Below are positions 18,563 to 26,644 of a stretch of 64,000 nt of DNA, piece after piece. Within the stretch, counting starts at the first letter, position 1; every line of letters starts with the position of its first letter. The stretch lies in contig NZ_CP006951.1 of assembly GCF_000830885.1 (NCBI RefSeq), forward strand, positions 1,116,001 through 1,180,000, read 5' to 3'. Below the pieces are notes generated by a model. The model was not told the origin of the DNA. It made no database searches and saw only the letters and a list, made by a program, of their open reading frames with translations. Source of the stretch: Dehalococcoides mccartyi CG5 (GTDB lineage: Bacteria; Chloroflexota; Dehalococcoidia; Dehalococcoidales; Dehalococcoidaceae). The translations under genes and the position numbers were made by a program.

Positions 18563-19121
18563 ATGCCTTTACTTTTTATCCTTCTAAGTTATCTGCTCGG
18601 AACTTTTCCTGCAGCCTATCTGGCCGTATACCTGAGCCAAACCGGAGATATCCGCCTGAAGGGTGACCGGAACATGGGCGCCCAGAATGCCTGCCGTTGC
18701 CTTGGCTGAGGCGGGGCACCCAGTTTCACTTTTGACCTTACCAAGGGTTCTTTGGCCATCATGCCGGCTCTGGCGGCTAGTCTGGATACCGGCTGGGTCA
18801 TGGTTTGCAGGTTGGCTGTGATTATCGGACATAACTAGCCTGTCTGGCTGAGTTTCAGTGGAGGACGCGGGGAAGCAGCCGCCATAGGTGCTGGTAATTG
18901 CCACCCAGCCGATGCTTTTTATGGGCAGGCTGGGTCTGCTGGTGCTGATATTTACCTCCAGCGTTATTGCCGCATCTGCGGTTATGTTCAGACTTTTATG
19001 GCTGGCGGTCATGATTTACGGCCTGCCCGGCGGAGTTATCGCTTACAGCATCGGACTGCCGGTAGTAGTGGGGCTTACCCATTACATGCGCACCCTTAAA
19101 GGCCGCTCTCAAACCACATAA
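18563..19121 (+). pseudogene. Broken glycerol-3-phosphate acyltransferase-like (PlsY family) gene
   Basis: Reading from ATG 18563, the translation has the PlsY layout: SYLLGTFPAAYLAVYLSQ, a degenerate GDRNMGAQNACRCLG in place of the family GSGNxGATNxxRxLG, FDLTKGSLAIMPAL, IIGHN-PVWLSFSGGRGEAAAIG, then a hydrophobic end. Three lesions break it: TGA at about 18707 and TAG at about 18836 (both where tryptophan TGG would fit) and a one-base frameshift near 18885, after which the frame continues as VLVIATQPMLF to the stop at 19121. The intact family makes lysophosphatidic acid from acyl phosphate in the membrane. Another functional copy presumably exists elsewhere. Confidence 0.85.
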
Positions 19122-19147
19122 AAAAATCCGGGTTTAAACCCCGGATA
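19121..19147 (-). terminator. Terminator of the HTH gene at 19174
   Basis: ATCCGGG (19127-19133) pairs with CCCGGAT (19141-19147). Read on the minus strand it is followed by seven T. Confidence 0.85.
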
Positions 19148-19173
19148 ATTTACATATTGCCACCATTGGAAAC

Positions 19174-19587
19174 TCAGGACTTTTCTGTCCAGCCCAGTTT
19201 CTGCCAGAGCCGTTCAAACCAGCCCTGTTTAGGTGTGCTGTCAGGGGTATTCTCACCCGGTGCATTAAGCAGTTTAAGCTGACTCTCCATTTGTTTAATC
19301 TTTTCAGTAGCCGCTCCTAGCTGGGCAGCCAAAGCCAGATTTTTTTCATGAAGTTCACGGACTACATCCATAAACTGGATAGGGGTTTGGATAGTCTGCA
19401 GAGAAAGGTCTTCCTCGTCTTCCTTCTTCAGGTCAGAGGGAATTTCATAAATACGGTATTCCTCGCCAAAAGAGCCGGGAACCAGTTCTGCCTGTATCTT
19501 GCCGGACTTGATATAACGCCGAATGGTACGGGTGGAAACACCCAGTAAATCAGCGGCTTGGGCAATAGTCATACCTTCTTTAGTCAT
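19174..19587 (-). CDS. Excisionase/MerR-like helix-turn-helix protein with coiled coil
   Basis: The 137-residue protein begins with a MerR/Xis-type HTH: MTIAQAADLLGVSTRTIRRY (about residues 6-25), followed by IKSGKIQAELVPG and a winged strand ending YRIYEIP. An acidic linker (about 53-65) leads to a heptad-rich helix (about 75-108) and a Trp-containing basic-amphipathic tail (GWFERLWQKLGW). It is not near an integrase, so a regulator is more likely than an excisionase. The ATG at 19587 lies at the predicted start of transcription, implying a leaderless mRNA. Confidence 0.75.
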   Translation of the reverse strand: MTKEGMTIAQAADLLGVSTRTIRRYIKSGKIQAELVPGSFGEEYRIYEIPSDLKKEDEEDLSLQTIQTPIQFMDVVRELHEKNLALAAQLGAATEKIKQMESQLKLLNAPGENTPDSTPKQGWFERLWQKLGWTEKS

Positions 19588-19589
19588 GG

Positions 19590-19626
19590 CTTGACAAGTG
19601 TAGGCAAAGATACAAGTTTTGTCAAG
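19590..19626 (-). promoter_or_regulatory. Promoter of the HTH gene, flanked by a CTTGACAA/TTGTCAAG dyad
   Basis: On the minus strand, TTGACA (19620-19625) and TACACT (19597-19602) are 17 bp apart. The -35 forms one arm of a perfect 8-bp inverted repeat whose other arm (19590-19597) lies at the -10/start region. This suggests autoregulation. Confidence 0.6.
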
Positions 19627-19696
19627 GGGTCAAAAAACTTTAGCCGAAAACTGTGTGACAGGCGAATTAAAATACCGCAGGCAAATAGCCGCAAAT

Positions 19697-19730
19697 GGAA
19701 AAGCCGGGGATGTTATCCATACCCCCGGCT
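19697..19730 (-). terminator. Terminator of the DUF5679 gene
   Basis: Read on the minus strand, AGCCGGGG- and CCCCGGCT-type arms (19703-19709 and 19723-19729) with a 13-nt loop are followed by TTTT. Confidence 0.65.
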
Positions 19731-19754
19731 ATTTCAACAAACAGACAAAAAACC

Positions 19755-19895
19755 TTATGCTTTGCCGATTTTGAACATCTTGGTTGCGCAATCGGGGCAA
19801 ACACCCTGAGTGGCGGGACGGCCGTTCTTCATGGTGATCTGCTTGGTATTTTTCATTTCCTTCTTAGCGCGGCATTTCATACAATAACCCTGCAT
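19755..19895 (-). CDS. Small zinc-ribbon protein (DUF5679 type)
   Basis: This 46-residue protein starts MQGYCMKCRAKKEMKN and contains a second pair in GVCPDCATKM, giving two CxxC knuckles. This layout, with the intervening KQITMKNGRPATQG, is that of the small DUF5679 proteins (YCxxC...GxCxxC). A strong AGGAGGT lies 8 nt before the ATG and a terminator follows, so it is a monocistronic gene. It probably folds as a single zinc ribbon. The function is unknown; nucleic-acid binding is a guess. Confidence 0.85.
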   Translation of the reverse strand: MQGYCMKCRAKKEMKNTKQITMKNGRPATQGVCPDCATKMFKIGKA

Positions 19896-19985
19896 AGCCT
19901 ACCTCCTATTAGATTTGTATAAACGATAAAACACTCTGAACGCAATGTCAAGCCTTTAGCAAACATTTTTTAGCTATATTTCAGT

Positions 19986-20597
19986 TTAGCCCCCTCCGGC
20001 AACCGCTCCAAGTATCTCTTCAAGGCGTAAACCTTTGATAATCATACTGATAGCAATAGCCGCCAGAAACAGGCTGAAAATCCGTGACATAGCTTTGAGA
20101 CCACCCCGTCCCATGTAGTGAACAAACCATTCGCTGGACTTAAAAATGAGCCATGTTGCCAGCATATTCAGGGCAAAGGAAATTAGTACTATATACAGGG
20201 GAAATTGGTTTACCAGCAAAATCAGGGTAGTGATAGTGGCCGGCCCCATGGTAAGGGGAGTGCCGATGGGTACAACCGCCACCATTTCCTCTTTGATAAC
20301 CTCTACCATATGCCCGCTGGTCATATAGCGTATGGCAAAAAGAAGCAGGATAAGACCGCCGGCAATGGCAAACGCCCCTACGGATATGCCCATCAGGTCC
20401 AGTACCAGCTTGCCCATGAAAAGAAACAACAGCCCCAGTAAAGAGGCGGTAATAACCGCAAGATTAACTACCTTTTTACGTTCTTCGGCAGTGGATTGGT
20501 CGGTAATGGATATTACAAACGGCAAATTACCCACTGCGTCCACCACGATAAACAGCGGCACAAAGGTCAGCAGAATATTATTCCAGAAATCACTCAT
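19986..20597 (-). CDS. MarC family integral membrane protein
   Basis: The 203-residue protein has about six transmembrane segments and MarC hallmarks: FVPLFIVVDAVGNLPFVISITD at the start, GISVGAFAIAGGLILLLFAI (about residues 72-91) and IGTPLTMGPATITTLILL (about 113-130). Although the family is named for multiple antibiotic resistance, no transport substrate has been established. It is a single gene, divergent from the SRPBCC gene. Confidence 0.92.
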   Translation of the reverse strand: MSDFWNNILLTFVPLFIVVDAVGNLPFVISITDQSTAEERKKVVNLAVITASLLGLLFLFMGKLVLDLMGISVGAFAIAGGLILLLFAIRYMTSGHMVEVIKEEMVAVVPIGTPLTMGPATITTLILLVNQFPLYIVLISFALNMLATWLIFKSSEWFVHYMGRGGLKAMSRIFSLFLAAIAISMIIKGLRLEEILGAVAGGG

Positions 20598-20711
20598 ATT
20601 TTAGTAAACCTCTACTCCAGAATGCTATGTCCTGACGGCATATTCTGTCAACAGATATTATTCTTATTGCCAGCAGGTTTATAATAGCTGGCAAAGGATG
20701 CGAGTAATTTT

Positions 20712-21158
20712 TTGATAAAATATTTTTTCAAAACTGTCTGGCACTTTGACGCCCCACCTGAAAAAGTCTGGGAGCTGATTAAAGATGCCCGCAGCATGCC
20801 GGAATGGTGGCCGGGAGTAAAACGTTTTGAAATACTGTCTAAAGAACGGGAACTGCAGCCGGGTTGCCTTATACAGGCTTCCGTAAAGGGGCTGACCGGA
20901 GACCTTAACTTTGAACTGGAAGTAAGCAAGGCAGTACCCTGCCATGAAATCGTAATGCTAAGCAGGGGAGACTTGATGGGGCAGGGAGTATGGACACTTA
21001 CCCCTGACAATGGCAAGACCATCAGCACCTATATCTGGGAAGTAACCACCACCGGCAAACTGATGAATGCCATAGGTTCTGTCTGCAAGCCGGTATTTAT
21101 CTGGAATCATAACAGGGTAATGACAGCCGGCTTTAAAGCCCTTAAAAAACGCCTCTAA
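20712..21158 (+). CDS. SRPBCC (START-like) superfamily protein
   Basis: The 148-residue protein starts at a TTG. The helix-grip pattern of the polyketide cyclase/SRPBCC family is visible: WHFDAPPEKVWELIKDA, MPEWWPGVKRFEIL, LEVSKAVPCHEIVMLSRGDLMGQGVWTL, and a C-terminal long helix ending NRVMTAGFKALKKRL. Such proteins bind hydrophobic ligands in a cavity; the ligand is unknown. It is convergent with the unknown gene at 21163, with a 4-bp gap. Confidence 0.8.
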   Translation: MIKYFFKTVWHFDAPPEKVWELIKDARSMPEWWPGVKRFEILSKERELQPGCLIQASVKGLTGDLNFELEVSKAVPCHEIVMLSRGDLMGQGVWTLTPDNGKTISTYIWEVTTTGKLMNAIGSVCKPVFIWNHNRVMTAGFKALKKRL

Positions 21159-21162
21159 TAAA

Positions 21163-22140
21163 TTACTTGGAGCTCAGAGACAAAGGCAGCAGATAAGTTT
21201 GACCGGGTTTGCGGTTAAGATATGACTTGGTGTATTCCTGGGGGAATGAATACACTATTTGAACCTTGGGGTGTTCCAGCCAGAAAAGGAAAACGCCCAC
21301 CACCTGCGGTTTAGTGCCGAACGGCCCTATCACCATGTTGTAGGTGGTCTTTACTTCATCATAAATAGACTCAAGTATATTGCGGACTGCCCATGGGTTG
21401 TCCGCCGGAGCCTGCCGCACCTCCACCGAGGGCTGGGAAAGCAGGTACTCATTGTTTTTTTCAGCATACTTCAGGTATTCAAGGTTACTGTCCCGGGGAG
21501 CGGTTATAAGGGCAATGGTGCGGGTGGGATTAAACTGCTTCCAGACCGAAAGTGCCCGTTCGGGTTCAAAACCCAAGAAAAGCACCAGAACATTGTCTTT
21601 TTCCAGAGATATATTTCCGAAGTAATTTGTAACCGTACTTATCTGCTGGACACCCTGAGTCAAACGGGTGGGGGAGTAGGACTGGGTGGTATGAATCATA
21701 CGGGGCAATCCCAGATTAGTCTCCGCTACCAGATAATGCAAAAGCCCCAGCAGATACACCTTGGTAAAACCAGAAATGTCCACGGTTATAAAAGGCTCTT
21801 CGGAATCTTTGGGTTTGCACCTGTGCCAGATACTTTTTAACTGACCAATACCGTCAACCGGATCTTCGCGCTGACAACGGATAACAAATAAACCCTCGGC
21901 TGTCTTCCGTGAGAGGATAGACTGTATTTTGGCAAGGTTAACTTCTACTAATTCTTCATGGCGGGGTTCTTCAATCACAAAGATAATGGAATATCGTGCC
22001 CGGAAATTCGGGCTCATCCGCTGGATAGAAGCTACACACCGTTCCTCAAAACTGGCGCAACAGATAAAAAGGTCATCCGGCCCGTATTCATTCAGACGGG
22101 TCAATACCTCTATCAAAATTGGTTCTTCAGCCGCCTTCAT
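21163..22140 (-). CDS. Unknown protein with two CARF-like Rossmann halves
   Basis: The 325-residue protein is not assigned to a family. It shows internal pseudo-repetition: DLFICCASFEERC (about residue 22) is echoed by NVLVLFLGFEPER (about 188), and VDISGFTKVYLLGLL (about 122) by VIGPFGTKPQVVGVF (about 272). DxSxxxK and PxGTKPQ resemble the ligand-loop motifs of CARF domains, which bind cyclic oligoadenylates. No CRISPR genes are near, so the CARF idea is inference. The open frame runs up to 22236, but GGAGA just before ATG 22138-22140 fixes the start. No effector domain is obvious, so it may be a stand-alone sensor or a ring nuclease-like protein. Confidence 0.6.
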   Translation of the reverse strand: MKAAEEPILIEVLTRLNEYGPDDLFICCASFEERCVASIQRMSPNFRARYSIIFVIEEPRHEELVEVNLAKIQSILSRKTAEGLFVIRCQREDPVDGIGQLKSIWHRCKPKDSEEPFITVDISGFTKVYLLGLLHYLVAETNLGLPRMIHTTQSYSPTRLTQGVQQISTVTNYFGNISLEKDNVLVLFLGFEPERALSVWKQFNPTRTIALITAPRDSNLEYLKYAEKNNEYLLSQPSVEVRQAPADNPWAVRNILESIYDEVKTTYNMVIGPFGTKPQVVGVFLFWLEHPKVQIVYSFPQEYTKSYLNRKPGQTYLLPLSLSSK

Positions 22141-22328
22141 GGCTTCTCCAGACAAACCCGCATTTTGCCCAAATATAAACGGAATCAGTCCATAAGTCAA
22201 ATTGCTCCAAAGCAGGCTACGGACACTACCGCCCAAATATCCCCCGTTATATCATTCATAACCCCCATTTAAAGCCCTTTAACAAACAGCTATAATGGTA
22301 TAATCTAAATACCGGACAGGAGAGTGAC

Positions 22329-22730
22329 ATGCTGTATTTTGCATACGGACAGAGCCTCAGCCGAAAACAGATGAAGGAAATCTGCCCGGATGCCACCCCA
22401 AAACAGAGTGCCACGCTGGCTAACTACAGGCTGGTTTTTCTGGGTTATTCACGCAAGTGGCACGGGGCACTGGCCAGCATCAAACCTTCCCGCGGTGACA
22501 GGGCTAAAGGAGGACTTTACGAGATAAGCGAATCCGGACTGCGCAAACTGGACGCCCATGAGGAATATCCGGCTAACAGCGAACGGATAAAAGTAAATGT
22601 CCATAACGAAGACGGGAGTCTTTTGGAAGCCTTTACTCATACCCGCCGCCGCTCTGATGACGAGGCCAAACCCTCCGCCGAATACTTGACGGTAATCCAG
22701 CAAGCCTATCATGAATGGGGGCTTGTCTGA
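22329..22730 (+). CDS. Gamma-glutamylcyclotransferase-like (AIG2/GGCT) family protein
   Basis: The 133-residue protein starts MLYFAYGQSLSRKQM, the glycine-rich substrate loop of GGCT-fold proteins (usually YFAYGSNL). The ARFS-like segment and the catalytic glutamate region (KLDAHEEYP near residue 76) follow. Members act on gamma-glutamyl amides or related compounds by cyclotransfer; the substrate here is unknown. It is monocistronic, with GGAGAG before the ATG. Confidence 0.82.
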   Translation: MLYFAYGQSLSRKQMKEICPDATPKQSATLANYRLVFLGYSRKWHGALASIKPSRGDRAKGGLYEISESGLRKLDAHEEYPANSERIKVNVHNEDGSLLEAFTHTRRRSDDEAKPSAEYLTVIQQAYHEWGLV

Positions 22731-22744
22731 CCCCTGGACAGCTT

Positions 22745-22768
22745 TTGACAGTTTTAAATCACTGTCAA
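22745..22768. repeat. Dyad TTGACAG / CTGTCAA after the GGCT gene
   Basis: Perfect 7-bp arms at 22745-22751 and 22762-22768 with a 10-nt centre and no U tract. It could be a weak 3' hairpin or an operator. Confidence 0.4.
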
Positions 22769-22866
22769 GGGAAGGAATAAAATTAGCTTAGACAGCACAT
22801 CATCTATCACCCGTTAACCTTTGACAAAGGAGTAACCAAAGCGATACCCGGATTTTCTCACAGCAA

Positions 22867-22886
22867 CAGATAAACAGATTTATCTG
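22867..22886 (+). promoter_or_regulatory. Hairpin in the leader of the L25 gene
   Basis: CAGATAAA (22867-22874) and TTTATCTG (22879-22886) pair perfectly across a CAGA tetraloop, ending just before the AAGGAGG ribosome site. The position would suit translational autoregulation by L25, but that is inference. Confidence 0.45.
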
Positions 22887-22904
22887 ATTTGAAGGAGGCA
22901 CTAA

Positions 22905-23561
22905 ATGACTGGTATCAGCCTGGCACTTAAACCCAGACAGGTTTTTGGCAACAAGAACAAACTCATCAGAGCCCAAGGGCTAACCCCTGTCCATATCTTC
23001 GGGCACGGACTGAAATCACTGGCACTTCAAGCCGACACACTGGAACTTGAATCAACCATCAACCGGGCCGGCAGTTCACATCTGGTGAATATCAAGCTGG
23101 ACACAGACAAAAAAACCCGCAAAGTATTTATCCGTGAAATTCAGCGCAACCCTATAAAAGGTTACCTTGAGCATGTAGATTTTTACCAGATAAATCTGAA
23201 AGAAAAAGTAACGGCGGAAATACCCATCCACTTCAGCGGTGAATCATCCCTGCTCAAAGAAAAAGGACACAAACTGATAGCCCCCTTTACGCACCTTACT
23301 GTTGAAGCCCTGCCGGATGACCTTCCGCCAGAAATACATATTGACCTCTCCCAGTTTGACACTCTGGAGAAAGACCTTTACATAAAAGATATCATCCTGC
23401 CCGGCGGAGCCAAAATCCTGAACGAGGCTGACCTTCTGGTAGCCAAGGTAAGCGAAGTCCACCTCAAGGTAGAAACCACGGTGGCAGTCAACCCGGCTGA
23501 GGAATCTGTGGAGAAACCTGTAGCCCATATTGAAGAAAAAGAAAGCACTGAAAAGGAATAG
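22905..23561 (+). CDS. rplY: 50S ribosomal protein L25 (CTC form)
   Basis: L25 binds 5S rRNA. The 218-residue CTC-type protein has the N-terminal L25 barrel ([52 protein letters not shown]) and the extra C-terminal TL5-like domain with [14 protein letters not shown] and [17 protein letters not shown]. An acidic Lys/Glu tail closes it. AAGGAGG lies 9 nt before the ATG. Confidence 0.95.
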   Translation: MTGISLALKPRQVFGNKNKLIRAQGLTPVHIFGHGLKSLALQADTLELESTINRAGSSHLVNIKLDTDKKTRKVFIREIQRNPIKGYLEHVDFYQINLKEKVTAEIPIHFSGESSLLKEKGHKLIAPFTHLTVEALPDDLPPEIHIDLSQFDTLEKDLYIKDIILPGGAKILNEADLLVAKVSEVHLKVETTVAVNPAEESVEKPVAHIEEKESTEKE

Positions 23562-23574
23562 TTATCCGTCCTTC

Positions 23575-24426
23575 ATGATAATAGATTTTCATACCCATAT
23601 TTTCCCTCCCGAAATCATTGCAGCCCGGCAGGAATACACCTGCCGGGACAGCTGCATGGGGCTGCTTTATTCAAACCTCAAAGCCAAAATGATAACCGCA
23701 GACGAGTTGGTAGCGGCACTGAATGAAGCCGGCGTGGATAGGGCAGTGGCACTGAATATCAGCTGGGATTCAGATGAACTGTGTACATTTACCAATAACT
23801 ACCTGCTGGAATCTGCCCGCCGTTACCCTGAAAGGATTATTCCGTTTTGTGCTTTACCCATTTCAAACCCGTCTGCCAGCCTTAATGAGCTGGAACGCTG
23901 CCTCAGTCTGGGGGCAAAGGGTATAGGCGAACTCCGTACCGAACGGCCGGAAGAACTGGCTCTTCCGCCATATCAACCCTTGTTTGAGCGTATAGCACAG
24001 AAGGGCTTGGTTTGCCTGTTTCATGCTTCAGAACCGCTGGGGCATATCTATCCCGGAAAGGGTCTTGCCACTCCGGAAAGGTTTTACCCGTTTATTTCCC
24101 GATACCCCAAGCTTAAACTGGTACTGGCCCATCTGGGCGGGGGCATGCCCTTTTACCACCTTATGCCGGAAGCCGCCAAGGTGCTTTCAAACACCGCCTA
24201 TGACACCGCGGCCGCCCCTTTCCTGTACAACCCTGAAATTTATCAGCAGGTGATAAAACTGGCCGGAGAGACTAAACTCCTTTTCGGCAGTGATTACCCC
24301 CTCATGCCTTATGACCGCACCTTAAAACACCTACTAGATGGACGGCTTGAGACTGATATACAGGCAAAGATACTGCGGCAAAACGCACTTGACTGGTTAA
24401 ACAAAGGGGAAACGGGTCTTGGCTGA
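23575..24426 (+). CDS. Amidohydrolase-2 family metal-dependent hydrolase
   Basis: From ATG 23575 the protein begins MIIDFHTHIFPPEII, carrying the HxH metal motif at residues 5-7. FHASEPLGHIYPG supplies a further histidine, AHLGGGMPFY another, and FGSDYPLMPYDR the late aspartate near residue 247. This is the amidohydrolase-2 (ACMSD-like) pattern. The substrate is unknown. The longer open frame to 23530 would overlap rplY and lacks a ribosome site. The stop overlaps the thpR start. Confidence 0.88.
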   Translation: MIIDFHTHIFPPEIIAARQEYTCRDSCMGLLYSNLKAKMITADELVAALNEAGVDRAVALNISWDSDELCTFTNNYLLESARRYPERIIPFCALPISNPSASLNELERCLSLGAKGIGELRTERPEELALPPYQPLFERIAQKGLVCLFHASEPLGHIYPGKGLATPERFYPFISRYPKLKLVLAHLGGGMPFYHLMPEAAKVLSNTAYDTAAAPFLYNPEIYQQVIKLAGETKLLFGSDYPLMPYDRTLKHLLDGRLETDIQAKILRQNALDWLNKGETGLG

Positions 24427-25000
24427 AGGACTTATCCGCACTTTCATCGCCATAGAACTGTCACCTGAGCTTAAAACCACACTCGGCGGTATCCAGAATT
24501 CGCTGCCTATACCCTCTCAAGCTATTAAATGGGTAAAACCCGAGTCTATCCACCTGACTCTCAAATTTCTGGGGGATACCCCGCTAAGCCAGATTGAGAG
24601 TATCGTACAGGGCATGGAGAAAGCCGCACTGGCCTGCCCTGCCTTTACCCTATCAACCACCCGAATAGGGGCTTTCCCTTCACTTTCAAACCCGAAGGTT
24701 ATCTGGCTGGGGCTGGAAGGTGAGACCGATAAACTGCAAACCACCTTCGCCGAAGTTGAGAAAAATATTTCCCGGCTGGGATTTCCAACAGATACACGGG
24801 AATTTGCTCCTCACTTGACCCTTGGGCGTCTTAGGGAGAATGCCGGTAGAAATGATATAGAAACCACTGCCAAAATACTCAAATCCGCACCCCCTATCCC
24901 CCAAACCAGCTTACACGCCAGCCATATCTGTTTGTTTAAAAGCCAGCTTTTACCCGCCGGACCGTTATATACCAGACTGGCCCAAATCAGCCTTGCCTAG
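24419..25000 (+). CDS. thpR: RNA 2',3'-cyclic phosphodiesterase ThpR (2'-5' RNA ligase family)
   Basis: The 193-residue 2H-phosphoesterase has two HxTL motifs: SIHLTLKFLGDTP near residue 43 and FAPHLTLGRLRE near residue 130. The family opens 2',3'-cyclic phosphates in RNA. The TTG start overlaps the preceding gene by 8 nt, which implies translational coupling. Confidence 0.92.
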   Translation: MAEGLIRTFIAIELSPELKTTLGGIQNSLPIPSQAIKWVKPESIHLTLKFLGDTPLSQIESIVQGMEKAALACPAFTLSTTRIGAFPSLSNPKVIWLGLEGETDKLQTTFAEVEKNISRLGFPTDTREFAPHLTLGRLRENAGRNDIETTAKILKSAPPIPQTSLHASHICLFKSQLLPAGPLYTRLAQISLA

Positions 25001-25071
25001 TCTTGTCAGGAAAAACCTCTTGGAGTATACTCAATCAACTTGAAACAAGGTCTCAGCCGGGAGGTAACTTC

Positions 25072-25275
25072 GTGGAGAATACAAGTTTTCCGAAATGTTT
25101 AAAATGCAATCAGGGTGATCTGCTGCCCCTGTCAGACTTTGGCAGTCAGGGTGCATCCATCCATTACAAAGCTTGGGTCTGCTCTAACCCCGGTTGCGGC
25201 TTCAACCTCAAAATCCGCAACGGGGATATATATATTAACGAACCTATCATAAACGGCAACAACCGCCAGCATTAG
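25072..25275 (+). CDS. Small zinc-ribbon protein, unknown function
   Basis: I do not recognise this 67-residue protein. It has a CLKC knuckle near residue 9 and a second cysteine pair in VCSNPGCGFNLKI, so a single zinc site is likely. The GTG at 25072 is chosen because GGGAGGT lies 6 nt before it; the open frame extends to 25003 without a ribosome site. It sits between thpR and the comF-like gene on the same strand. Confidence 0.7.
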   Translation: MENTSFPKCLKCNQGDLLPLSDFGSQGASIHYKAWVCSNPGCGFNLKIRNGDIYINEPIINGNNRQH

Positions 25276-25314
25276 GCCGGTAAAAGCCAATCTAATCTGC
25301 CTGGGGGCAAACTG

Positions 25315-26016
25315 ATGGCGTTTTTGCATCAATCCTTTAAAGATACATTGCTGGATCTGGTCTTTCCCCAGCAGTGTCTGGTTTGCGGGAAAGAAGGCAA
25401 GCTGTTCTGTGCCAAATGCCATGCCGGTCTCAGCTATATCTCCCCTCCGGTCTGTTCACTCTGCGGTCATCATGTATCAAATGACGGGGTTTGCCCTATG
25501 TGCCTTTCCGGCAAAATCCATCTGGACGGGCTGCGTTCAGTTTTCAACTTTGAAGGCGGTATTGCCCAAGCCATTTATTCCCTCAAATACCACAACCTGC
25601 GTTCGGTTGCTCCGTTACTGGGCACTTTTATGGCAGACTACCTTAAACAAAACCCTATGCCGGCTGATATTATTGTACCTGTGCCTCTCCACCCCAGCCG
25701 TTTGAAATACCGCGGCTATAACCAGTCTCTCCTGCTGGCAAGGGAACTTTGCCGCCAAACAGGTATAGAATTAGCCGACAAATGGCTTGAGCGTTCTCTG
25801 GCAACTGCTTCTCAGGCACGCACCCAAAACCGCATTGAACGTTTGGCAAACGTAAACAACGCCTTTATTTTCAAATACCCCACGACAACCGCCCCCAGGG
25901 TGATTATAATAGATGATGTAGCAACCACAGGCGCTACCCTGAATGCCTGCGCCGCCACTCTTAAAGAGGCTGGTGCCCTCAGTGTATGGGGGCTGACCAT
26001 AGCCAGAGAAAGATAG
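25315..26016 (+). CDS. comF: ComF family phosphoribosyltransferase-like protein
   Basis: The 233-residue protein has an N-terminal zinc ribbon (CLVCGKEGKLFCAKCH, then CSLCG and CPMC) followed by a PRTase-type domain: IVPVPLHPSRLKYRGYNQSLLLA near residues 121-143 and the PRPP-loop VIIIDDVATTGATLNAC near residues 194-210. In competent bacteria ComFC helps DNA uptake; elsewhere the role is open. It lies 13 nt before the hpf start. Confidence 0.9.
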   Translation: MAFLHQSFKDTLLDLVFPQQCLVCGKEGKLFCAKCHAGLSYISPPVCSLCGHHVSNDGVCPMCLSGKIHLDGLRSVFNFEGGIAQAIYSLKYHNLRSVAPLLGTFMADYLKQNPMPADIIVPVPLHPSRLKYRGYNQSLLLARELCRQTGIELADKWLERSLATASQARTQNRIERLANVNNAFIFKYPTTTAPRVIIIDDVATTGATLNACAATLKEAGALSVWGLTIARER

Positions 26017-26029
26017 AGGAGTGTAGAGT

Positions 26030-26569
26030 ATGGAGATTCAGATTACCACCAAGAATTGCCGCCTGGACAACCGTACCCGCAGTTATATCCAACGCAAAAT
26101 GGGACGGATAACCCGCATGCTCCCCCAGATTTCCGAGTTCAAGATTGAGCTTGACGAGGAACAAACCCGTTCCCAGGCTGACCATTTTATCCTTAAAGCT
26201 ACTCTGCATACCGGTACAGACGTACTTTACGCTGAAGAACGAGCCGAAAACCTGCTGACCGCCGCCGACCAGGCGGTGAAAGTGCTTAACCAGCAGATTG
26301 ACCATGCCAAAGGCAAAATGGAAGAAAAAGTACGCAACCGCGAAAGCATACGTCTCAGCCAGCCAAAGGTGTCTTCTCCTCCACGTGAGCCTTTAATCCG
26401 AAAACGCCAACAAGAGGCAAAACCCATGACCGTGGAAGAAGCCGTAAATCAGCTGAATTTATCCGGAGAGGAATATCTGCTCTTTTTAGGTCCGGATACC
26501 AAACGGGTAAATCTGCTTCGCCGCTTTGCTGACGGCAAATTTGAGCTGGTAGAGCCTGTACCCGAATAG
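26030..26569 (+). CDS. hpf: Long-form ribosome hibernation promoting factor
   Basis: HPF pairs 70S ribosomes into inactive 100S dimers. The N-terminal S30AE/YfiA domain (MEIQITTKNCRLDNRTRSYI, about residues 1-100) is joined by a charged linker to the short C-terminal dimerisation domain (EEAVNQLNLSGEEYLLFLGP, about 136-175). The length of 179 residues is that of the long form. A GAGGAGTG ribosome site precedes the ATG. Confidence 0.94.
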   Translation: MEIQITTKNCRLDNRTRSYIQRKMGRITRMLPQISEFKIELDEEQTRSQADHFILKATLHTGTDVLYAEERAENLLTAADQAVKVLNQQIDHAKGKMEEKVRNRESIRLSQPKVSSPPREPLIRKRQQEAKPMTVEEAVNQLNLSGEEYLLFLGPDTKRVNLLRRFADGKFELVEPVPE

Positions 26570-26644
26570 TTTTTAATGCCCGACCACCAGCCCTGATACA
26601 CTCAGGAGACTGCAGGGTCAAATTTAAGAGGTGGATAACAGCTT

